The notes under the pieces are model-generated. The model was not told the origin of the DNA and did not search any database. It saw only the letters and a program-made list of their open reading frames with translations. A DNA stretch of 10,752 nucleotides from positions 1 through 10,752 of the forward strand of contig JAGQQT010000100.1 in NCBI GenBank assembly GCA_020426065.1, given 5' to 3'. Position numbers and translations under genes: made by a program. The DNA is from Planctomycetaceae bacterium (GTDB taxonomy: Bacteria; Planctomycetota; Planctomycetia; Planctomycetales; Planctomycetaceae). This document shows, in pieces, positions 6,444-10,752 of the stretch; positions within the stretch are counted from its first letter, which is position 1, and each line of letters starts with the position of its first letter.

Positions 6444-7640
6444 ATGATACAGATGGTCAAGCTTCATTCATTATTTGGCCTGATTGCTTGTTCGTGCTTT
6501 ATCGTTCTTTCGCTGGTTCACAGCTCGAGAGTTGAAGCTCAACTGCATCAAACGTCACCCGTTTCACCGGGGATGATTCCATCGGCACGATATCCGATAC
6601 CGGGACCGGCTGCAGATCCCGCCGAATCCATGGTGGGGTATCCTTCAGATCCCCAGAGAATCATTCAGCCATCTGGTCAAGATTCGTGGATTAATCCAGT
6701 CGGCCAGGAAAATGGCAGGCCCTCAAGTGTTTCTCCAGGTCATACGATTCAGCCGATTTCCGGGATGAATACACCCTATTACTCTGATGAAGCCGAAACA
6801 TATTCGAACACCGGGTATGCCCCGCCGACGGTTTCCGGGACCCATGACTGGGGACTTGAGTGCGTGATGTGTGATGAATATGGCTGGACATTATTGCCAG
6901 CTGAGGTGCTCTATACTTCGTACCTGGGTGCACCACGTGAGGCGAGACTCGGACAAGGGCTGCTTTACCTGAACGGGACTGGCTGGGTCTGGGAGCTGGA
7001 AGCTGGGGGTCGGGCAGGAATTCTGCGCTATGGGACATCACGCCCCAAAAACAACGAAGGATTTCAGCTGGATCTCTGGGGAGCAGCATTTCCCCGGTTG
7101 AACTTTGAACAGAATCTGGATGTGGATGCGGTCGACTTCAAGGTCGGAGTTCCTCTCACCTGGCGGCAGGGTCAGTGGCAGTGGAAGCTGGAGTGGTATC
7201 ACATCAGCTCACACCTGGGTGATGAATTTCTGCTCCGTAATCCAGGATTTCCCCGACTGGATTATCTGCGGGATTCGATCGTGCTGGGAGGCGGTTACTT
7301 TCCCAACCCGGACCTGCGACTGTACGCAGAGGCAGATTGGGCCTACAACACAAACGGCGGCGCTAAACCGTGGCATTTTCAGTTTGGGGTCGACTATTCG
7401 CCAGTGGGAGAAACTCCCATCTCAAGTCCTCTCCCCTTTTTCGCGATCAGTGGCCTGGTGCGTGAAGAAGTCAACTATAGTGGTGGTGTCAATGTCGTGA
7501 CAGGCTGGCAGTGGCGAGGTCACGAAAAGAAAAGTCTGTTCCGCATGGGATTTCAGTACTATGCCGGGCAGTCTCTCCAGATGTCATTCCTGAACGAATA
7601 CGAGGAACTGTACGGTCTGGGAATGTGGTACGATTTTTAA
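6444..7640 (+). CDS. DUF1207-family outer-membrane beta-barrel protein
   Basis: A 398-residue exported protein. An N-terminal signal peptide is clear: positive MVK, then LFGLIACSCFIVLSLVH, with likely cleavage after VEA (residue 32). A Pro/Ser/Gly-rich segment follows to about residue 128, then a CxxC pair (Cys140, Cys143), then the conserved domain (about 150-398). YHISSHLGDEFLL (252-264) is the diagnostic DUF1207 signature, and alternating hydrophobic/aromatic strands continue to a terminal Phe (GMWYDF), as expected for a barrel inserted by the BAM machinery. DUF1207 proteins are predicted outer-membrane beta-barrels of unknown function. The start could be ATG 6444 or ATG 6453; neither has a clear ribosome binding site. 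Codon use is less G-skewed than in the genes to the left. It appears to be a single-gene unit converging on the tRNA gene. Confidence 0.8.
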   Translation: MIQMVKLHSLFGLIACSCFIVLSLVHSSRVEAQLHQTSPVSPGMIPSARYPIPGPAADPAESMVGYPSDPQRIIQPSGQDSWINPVGQENGRPSSVSPGHTIQPISGMNTPYYSDEAETYSNTGYAPPTVSGTHDWGLECVMCDEYGWTLLPAEVLYTSYLGAPREARLGQGLLYLNGTGWVWELEAGGRAGILRYGTSRPKNNEGFQLDLWGAAFPRLNFEQNLDVDAVDFKVGVPLTWRQGQWQWKLEWYHISSHLGDEFLLRNPGFPRLDYLRDSIVLGGGYFPNPDLRLYAEADWAYNTNGGAKPWHFQFGVDYSPVGETPISSPLPFFAISGLVREEVNYSGGVNVVTGWQWRGHEKKSLFRMGFQYYAGQSLQMSFLNEYEELYGLGMWYDF

Positions 7641-7664
7641 GTCGTGATCCTGCCTGAGTTGAAG

Positions 7665-7687
7665 TCGACCCGGACCGAGATGGTCGA
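7665..7687 (+). repeat. Inverted repeat downstream of the DUF1207 gene
   Basis: A perfect 6-bp inverted repeat TCGACC/GGTCGA (7665-7670 and 7682-7687) with an 11-base loop lies 25 bp after the stop. It could form the 3' end hairpin of this mRNA, but no U-tract follows. No other + strand terminator was seen before the convergent tRNA gene. Confidence 0.3.
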
Positions 7688-7728
7688 TACAGGTGAGAGA
7701 AGCGAAAATCTAATTGTGTTCTGCGCAT

Positions 7729-7756
7729 AAAAAATCCCTCCTTGAGAAAGGAGGGA

Positions 7757-7757
<1 letters not shown>
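7729..7757 (-). terminator. Intrinsic terminator of the tRNA-Glu gene
   Basis: A perfect 10-bp stem with a 4-base loop (7734-7743 paired with 7748-7757) is followed, on the - strand, by six U residues (A run 7729-7734 on the + strand). The stem begins exactly at the tRNA discriminator base, so terminator and mature tRNA end abut. On the + strand the hairpin lacks a U-tract, so it should not stop the convergent DUF1207 transcript efficiently. Confidence 0.85.
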
Positions 7758-7832
<75 letters not shown>

Positions 7833-7836
7833 AAAG

Positions 7837-7876
7837 AGTCGTTCCGAAGTAGTTTCGACAATACCGGGGAACGACT
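7837..7876 (-). repeat. 9-bp inverted repeat between csrA and tRNA-Glu
   Basis: AGTCGTTCC (7837-7845) and GGAACGACT (7868-7876) are perfect reverse complements separated by 22 bases. In the - strand transcript this gives a 9-bp stem located 28 bases after the csrA stop and 5 bases before the tRNA 5' end, followed by CTTTC. It could terminate or stabilise the csrA mRNA, or act as a processing stem if csrA and the tRNA are co-transcribed. The U-tract is poor, so strict termination is doubtful. Confidence 0.5.
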
Positions 7877-7904
7877 TGATTCAATTTCCGAGAAGACACA
7901 GAAA

Positions 7905-8102
7905 TCAGGTTACAGGTTCGTCAACATCTTTGGAGTTGGCTTGAGCCTTGATGGCCTGATAGATTTCGCTTCTGTGAATGGTGACGTCTTTCGGTGCTTC
8001 GATGCCGATGCGAACTTTATCGGAACGGACATCAATAATCGAGATGACGATCCGATCGTCAATCACGATGCTTTCATTTTTTTTTCTCGAAAGGACCAGC
8101 AT
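7905..8102 (-). CDS. csrA: Carbon storage regulator CsrA (RsmA)
   Basis: A 65-residue protein, normal length for the family. ATG 8102 is chosen because it gives the canonical N-terminus MLVLSRKKNESIVID; the open frame extends about 20 codons further but without family similarity. CsrA is a small homodimeric RNA-binding protein that binds GGA motifs in mRNA leaders and changes translation or stability. Both RNA-contact regions are intact: beta-1 with Leu4 and Arg6, and VRIGIEAPKDVTIHRSEIYQ (30-49) with the key Arg44. The leader GGAG (8117-8114) lies 11 bases before the start. A run of nine A residues (8085-8077 on the coding strand) spells the Lys-Lys-Asn of residues 7-9. No fliW or flagellar gene, a common csrA neighbour elsewhere, is in the window. 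It is followed by tRNA-Glu on the same strand. Confidence 0.95.
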   Translation of the reverse strand: MLVLSRKKNESIVIDDRIVISIIDVRSDKVRIGIEAPKDVTIHRSEIYQAIKAQANSKDVDEPVT

Positions 8103-8114
8103 CTTGCCACCAAC

Positions 8115-8147
8115 TCCATAACACGGAACCTGTCTCAGACGGGTTCC
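8115..8147 (-). promoter_or_regulatory. csrA leader hairpin with two GGA motifs (possible CsrA autoregulation)
   Basis: In the - strand leader, an AGGA (8148-8145) sits at the base of a hairpin: GGAACC (8147-8142) pairs with GGTTCC (8130-8125), continued by an inner GTC/GAC pair set across one mismatch. A second GGA (8117-8115) is part of the GGAG that probably serves as ribosome binding site. CsrA binds GGA motifs and classically represses translation when one overlaps the Shine-Dalgarno sequence, with a second upstream site bridged by the dimer. The spacing of about 30 bases is in the range used by CsrA dimers. Autoregulation is inferred. Confidence 0.45.
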
Positions 8148-8155
8148 TCTCTGCG

Positions 8156-8175
8156 CTGTCAAAAGAGATTGACAG
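8156..8175. promoter_or_regulatory. Palindrome at the csrA transcription start (operator candidate)
   Basis: CTGTCAA (8156-8162) and TTGACAG (8169-8175) form a perfect 7-bp inverted repeat with a 6-base spacer. It begins two bases downstream of the csrA -10 box, so it straddles the expected start site near 8170. This placement fits a repressor operator better than an RNA hairpin, because transcription would begin inside the upstream arm. Confidence 0.4.
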
Positions 8176-8176
8176 A

Positions 8177-8204
8177 ATTATAGAGGTTGTGCATGGGGTG
8201 GCAA
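8177..8204 (-). promoter_or_regulatory. csrA promoter, sigma70-type
   Basis: On the - strand, TTGCCA (8204-8199, 5 of 6 to the -35 consensus) and TATAAT (8182-8177, perfect -10) are separated by 16 bp. Transcription would start around 8170 and give a leader of about 68 bases. This is the best-looking promoter in the window. Confidence 0.7.
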
Positions 8205-8412
8205 GAGTGACTCGAAAAAAATAGGGAAATCTGCCTAATCTGTTCAAGCCACTGGTAAGAGATGTTCAGCGGAGCTGTTCAGCCGGGAGTTGGATTTTCC
8301 GGAACGCAGCAGCTGTAATTTCTCTAACTTGTAGACCTGCAATCACTTACGAGGATCAGGGTTGACCCTCCGGTTGTACCGGAGGGTTCATTTCCTGCAC
8401 TCGTGGTCTTGA
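8205..8412. other. csrA-HU spacer with a GGA-rich stretch; possible small RNA
   Basis: I find no protein gene here. On the + strand the 170 bases from about 8217 to 8387 contain seven GGA triplets, including one presented in the loop of CAGC-GGA-GCTG (8267-8277). The stretch ends with the strong hairpin at 8365-8387, followed by TTCATTT. TGTTCA occurs three times (8241, 8263, 8276). Multiple GGA motifs, some in loops, and a terminator-like end are features of CsrA-sequestering RNAs of the CsrB/RsmZ type. No convincing + strand promoter was found, and the region may equally be just the 3' flank of the HU gene plus csrA upstream DNA. Confidence 0.3.
8365..8387 (-). terminator. Hairpin terminator candidate downstream of the HU gene
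   Basis: A perfect 10-bp stem ACCCTCCGGT/ACCGGAGGGT with a 3-base loop lies 25 bases past the HU stop on the - strand. In that direction no U-tract follows (CAACCC); in the + direction it is followed by TTCATTT. It may therefore act as a bidirectional or + strand terminator, or as a protective 3' end stem for the HU mRNA. Confidence 0.5.
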
Positions 8413-8733
8413 TTAGACCATGTCTTTGAGGCCCTTGAGTGGGCGAACCTTCACGACATTGCGAGCAGGTTTGGCTTTCACTTCCATCATTTCACCCGGT
8501 TTGAACGGGTTTGGACGTTGTGTTGCTTTGGTGGCTGGTTTTCGTGTGACCTGGATTTTGAACAGGCCAGGCATGTTGAAAACGCCGGGGCCTTTTTTGC
8601 CAAGGTTTTCGGAGATCAACTCGCTGAGGTTGTCGAACACAGCGCTGATGTCCTTGCGGCTCAGCCCAGTCGATTCAGCCAGAGAATTGAGGATTTCTGT
8701 TTTAGACATTGGCTTGTCTTGTTTCGCAGCCAT
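8413..8733 (-). CDS. HU/IHF-family DNA-binding protein
   Basis: A 106-residue protein. ATG 8733 is preceded by GGAGG with 5 bases of spacing; the frame can be extended four codons to a TTG that overlaps this site and is unlikely to be used. HU proteins are small dimers that bend DNA and organise the nucleoid. The helical dimer body is visible: MSKTEILNSLAESTGLSRKD (9-28) and SAVFDNLSELISENLGKKGP (30-49), then the beta platform GVFNMPGLFKIQVT (50-63). The flexible DNA-embracing arm is PATKATQRPNPFKPGEMMEV (66-85), carrying the Pro-bearing RNP-like tip as RPNPF-KPGE. It is longer than classical HU (about 90) at both ends, with an extra basic tail VVKVRPLKGLKDMV (93-106). It probably forms its own transcription unit. 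Confidence 0.9.
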   Translation of the reverse strand: MAAKQDKPMSKTEILNSLAESTGLSRKDISAVFDNLSELISENLGKKGPGVFNMPGLFKIQVTRKPATKATQRPNPFKPGEMMEVKAKPARNVVKVRPLKGLKDMV

Positions 8734-8770
8734 GCGTGCCTCCAACTAGGGGTGGTGATCATCTCAGAAA

Positions 8771-8786
8771 ATCACAGAGGTGTGAT
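8771..8786. promoter_or_regulatory. Palindrome in the HU leader
   Basis: ATCACA-GAGG-TGTGAT is a perfect 6-bp inverted repeat with a 4-base centre. It lies between the likely HU start site (near 8802) and the start codon, so it could be an RNA hairpin in the leader or a protein-binding operator. Further GTGAT and ATCAC half-sites flank it (around 8757-8776). The half-sites are in the opposite order to a CRP site. Confidence 0.4.
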
Positions 8787-8808
8787 CGTTTCCTGCAATT
8801 GAAGGCGT

Positions 8809-8837
8809 AGTAAAGTGCGATTTTAGCGGTATGTCAA
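8809..8837 (-). promoter_or_regulatory. HU gene promoter, sigma70-type
   Basis: On the - strand a perfect -35 TTGACA (8837-8832) is followed after 17 bp by TTTACT (8814-8809, 4 of 6 to the -10). The expected start is near 8802, giving a leader of about 69 bases that holds the palindrome and the GGAGG site. Confidence 0.6.
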
Positions 8838-8895
8838 TCAAAACAGCCTGAAAATCAGGTGAAAATAGCAGATTTGAATGCTCTGGCGGATGGAA

Positions 8896-8925
8896 TGTCA
8901 GCGGGATTCAGGCTGACAGGTCAGC
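8896..8925. repeat. Cluster of GTCAGC/GCTGAC inverted repeats between HU and PilZ genes
   Basis: TGTCAGC (8896-8902) and GCTGACA (8912-8918) form a perfect 7-bp stem with a 9-base loop. The second arm also pairs with an adjacent GTCAGC (8920-8925), so two alternative hairpins share one arm. A separate CCTGA-AAA-TCAGG hairpin (8847-8859) is followed on the - strand by CTGTTTTG and could weakly terminate the PilZ transcript. The arrangement lies 42-121 bases past the PilZ gene stop. Confidence 0.4.
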
Positions 8926-8967
8926 GAAAAGATCCCCGGAGCCTGTGCTGAAAAATGCCTGATTTCT

Positions 8968-9318
8968 TCAGCCATTCTCTTTCTGCAGGAATTCTCCACC
9001 ACTTATGAACATCCCCTTTTCACAGGGAGTGCACCATTTAATCAGGACTCGATAGTCAAACTGACGGTTTTCGCTGGCCATTTTTACGGTGACTTCGCCG
9101 GGCTGAATTGCGCCTCGATGCAGCAGCCCCAGGCCAAAGCGGCTGATTTCCCGAGTCACTGCTGAGATGGTATTCCCACGCTGCGTGATGATTTCAGCAG
9201 GTACGGAGAGTTCCAGGCGATCGGCTGCCCGGACGTTTACATCGGAAGACTTACACAGGCTTCCGAGAATTTCCTTGAGGTCTTCGTAAGTGGGGCGACT
9301 CCAGGGGTCTGTTGACAT
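8968..9318 (-). CDS. PilZ-domain protein (putative cyclic-di-GMP receptor)
   Basis: A 116-residue soluble protein. ATG 9318 is preferred over an in-frame GTG at 9342 because GGGAG lies 8 bases upstream of it. PilZ domains bind cyclic-di-GMP and relay it to motility, adhesion or exopolysaccharide machinery. The first motif RxxxR is present as RAADR (30-34). The second, normally [D/N]xSxxG, appears as EISRFG (57-62) with Glu in the first position. Beta strands continue with FDYRVLIKWC (87-96) and GMFISGGEF (102-110). An N-terminal helix (about 9-24, YEDLKEILGSLCKS) precedes the domain. The Glu substitution leaves ligand binding likely but unproven. It is divergent from the PQQ-repeat gene. Confidence 0.75.
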   Translation of the reverse strand: MSTDPWSRPTYEDLKEILGSLCKSSDVNVRAADRLELSVPAEIITQRGNTISAVTREISRFGLGLLHRGAIQPGEVTVKMASENRQFDYRVLIKWCTPCEKGMFISGGEFLQKENG

Positions 9319-9679
9319 GATTCTGGCTCCCGTTGGGATCACGGAATAAAAGGTTGATCTGCATCGAGGTGCAGTGCGAGACGGGAAGAATGAATCTGGT
9401 GGAATTCACTTTGCACGACCAGTTCAAGTATATGACACAGGACAATTCAAGATGGAAAACGAAGTCTCAGAATGAAACCAGTTTCGGCGATCGGGTGATT
9501 GGTAACAGTTGCAGCGAATATGACGATTATGGAATGAGTGAGTTACCTCGAATCAGTTGCCCAAAGCAGTTGTTGGCTGCAACTGGTCCGGATTCGTGTT
9601 GTGCAGTCTGTTCTGGTATAAACGGGTATGGGAGTTTCGGGTTCGGTGGGATTGTTCGTGAACCACACAGGATGAGATC
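9319..9679. other. Divergent intergenic region between PilZ and PQQ-repeat genes
   Basis: This 361-bp gap must hold promoters for both flanking genes, but none is convincing; TATAAA at 9617-9622 is the best -10-like hexamer on the + strand and has no good -35. CAGTTG occurs at 9506, 9554 and 9567 and its complement CAACTG at 9580, the last two forming a hairpin or binding-site pair. A small inverted repeat CTGCA/TGCAG lies at 9359-9374. A 116-codon open frame crosses the gap on the + strand and ends in an ATGA overlap with the next gene; its composition does not look like a real protein. Confidence 0.4.
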
Positions 9680-10752
9680 ATGAAACAGATATGGTTGGCA
9701 TTACTGACATCAATGCTGCTCAGTTCAACGGTTGCTGACTGTGCAGAAGACTGGCCTCGTTTTCGAGGAGCGTCCGGCCTGGGACATGCTTCTGCTCCCG
9801 GCTGGAATGGCGTGATCGACAAAGATCATCTGGAGTGGGAAGTCAAATTGCCCGGGCAGGGAGTTTCCTCTCCCGTGATCTGGGGCCAGCGGGTTTTCAT
9901 TACCTGCGCTGATGAAGAGGCAGGCGAGCGAAGTGTGCTATGCCTGGACGTGGAATCGGGACGGGAGTTGTGGCAGCAGGGAGAGTCTTTCAGTTCGTAC
10001 AAAAAGCATAAGAACAACAGCTTTGCCTCCAGTACGCCCGCTGTGGATGAGAGCGGCGTTTATGTGCTGTGGCAGAGTAAGGAAAAGTCGCATGTGGTGG
10101 CTTACTCTCACGATGGGAGGATGTTGTGGTCTGTGGACCTGGGATCTTACAGCCATGGACAGGGAGCGGCTTCCTCCCCGCTCGTCCACAACGGGACGGT
10201 TTACATTTCGAATGATCAATCGGAACCGAGTTTTCTGTTAGCACTGGAAGCAAAATCGGGAACTGAGAAGTGGCGGATCCCTCGGTTGGGTGAGCGAGCC
10301 TGTTATACGTCACCGGGAGTCTGGAAATCGCCATCCGGAACGGAGGAGATCCTGTTTTCTCACTGCTTTGAAGGTGTCACCGGAGTGGATCCGAATACGG
10401 GTACCGAATTATGGAAGGTGGAGCCCTTCGGGACTTTTTCCCAGCGGGCGATCTGTTCTCCGTTTGAGACAGCCCAGGGGTTAATCATTGCCGGGAGCGG
10501 TGCCCAGGCGGGGGATCGGATTATTGTTGCACTCCGTCGGAATCCGGATTCCGCCGACATGCCGATTGAAGAAGTTTATCGTATTGAACGAGGCGCTCCA
10601 CACGTACCGACACCAGTTGCCGATGAGTCTCTGTTGTATTTGTGGGGTGATCTGGGTGTGGTTACTGCCGTGAATGTGGAGTCCGGCCAGAAAGCCTGGC
10701 AGCATCGAGTGGGTGGGAATTATTTTGCTTCGCCGATTCTGGTAGACCAGTT
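9680..10752 (+). CDS. Secreted PQQ-repeat beta-propeller protein (partial, 3' end off window)
   Basis: The frame is open from ATG 9680 to the window edge (357 codons visible). A signal peptide is evident: MKQIWLALLTSMLLSSTVAD, with cleavage expected shortly before the mature DWPRFRGASG (24-33). That 'WP.FRG' opening is characteristic of planctomycete PQQ-like repeat proteins. Propeller blades are seen as repeated units: VLCLDVESGRELWQQ, LLALEAKSGTEKWR, VTGVDPNTGTELWKV and VTAVNVESGQKAWQH, each following the A/V-x-D-x-x-[TS]-G-x-x-x-W pattern of the PQQ/BamB-type propeller. These proteins act outside the cytoplasm; some are quinoprotein dehydrogenases, but many are non-enzymatic scaffolds, and no catalytic residues can be assigned here. 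A weak AGG lies 8 bases upstream of the start. I expect the full protein to be about 400-450 residues. Confidence 0.85.
   Translation, partial: MKQIWLALLTSMLLSSTVADCAEDWPRFRGASGLGHASAPGWNGVIDKDHLEWEVKLPGQGVSSPVIWGQRVFITCADEEAGERSVLCLDVESGRELWQQGESFSSYKKHKNNSFASSTPAVDESGVYVLWQSKEKSHVVAYSHDGRMLWSVDLGSYSHGQGAASSPLVHNGTVYISNDQSEPSFLLALEAKSGTEKWRIPRLGERACYTSPGVWKSPSGTEEILFSHCFEGVTGVDPNTGTELWKVEPFGTFSQRAICSPFETAQGLIIAGSGAQAGDRIIVALRRNPDSADMPIEEVYRIERGAPHVPTPVADESLLYLWGDLGVVTAVNVESGQKAWQHRVGGNYFASPILVDQ

Noticed and set aside
8103..8162. Longer N-terminus for csrA (start at 8162)
   Set aside because: The extra 20 residues show no family similarity and would include the leader hairpin. ATG 8102 gives the universal CsrA start.
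8771..8786. CRP-type binding site upstream of the HU gene
   Set aside because: The half-sites are in the order TCACA-N4-TGTGA, the reverse of the CRP arrangement TGTGA-N6-TCACA, and the spacing is wrong.
9333..9683. 116-codon open frame on the + strand ending in an ATGA overlap with the PQQ-repeat gene
   Set aside because: It starts at a TTG opposite the PilZ gene start region, lacks a ribosome binding site, and has a protein composition with scattered Cys and no recognisable pattern. The overlap with the next start looks accidental.

Overview
The window most resembles a chromosomal segment from a planctomycete (Gimesia/Planctomyces-like). This is inferred from protein character only: a secreted PQQ-type beta-propeller protein opening with the 'DWPRFRG' signature very common in that phylum, a DUF1207-type outer-membrane protein, and intermediate G+C. 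No 16S or other marker gene is present, so the assignment is tentative.

Left part (1-6309, all + strand): a compact gene train of phage-tail character followed by sugar-transfer genes. In order: the C-terminal end of an unrecognised protein (1-161); a spacer with GC-rich hairpins (162-355); a very short tape-measure-like protein (356-1114); a small tail-type protein (1129-1563); a 605-residue tail/hub-like protein whose last 200 residues are 42% serine (1621-3438); a DUF115-like Rossmann 'GSGPSL' protein (3493-4641); a GT2 glycosyltransferase (4628-5320); and a GT-B/GT4 glycosyltransferase (5341-6309). Spacing is tight, and the DUF115-like and GT2 genes overlap. The coding strand is strongly G-rich and C-poor across this train, unlike the genes to its right. 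The order suggests, as inference only, a tail-like particle or domesticated prophage tail whose Ser-rich appendage might be a substrate of the adjacent sugar-transfer enzymes.

Middle (6310-7831): a lone outer-membrane DUF1207 protein (+) converges on a tRNA-Glu(UUC) gene (-), which has a textbook intrinsic terminator.

Right part (7905-9318, all - strand): a cluster of small global-regulator genes: csrA, an HU/IHF-family DNA-binding protein and a PilZ-domain protein. csrA has a near-consensus sigma70-type promoter, a palindrome at its start site, and a leader with a hairpin and two GGA motifs that would suit CsrA autoregulation. The csrA-HU spacer holds a GGA-rich stretch ending in a strong hairpin. 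The HU gene also has a recognisable promoter and a palindrome in its leader.

Far right (9319-10752): a 361-bp divergent spacer, then a secreted PQQ-repeat protein (+) that runs off the window.

All functional calls rest on motif recognition by eye. No database search was run.
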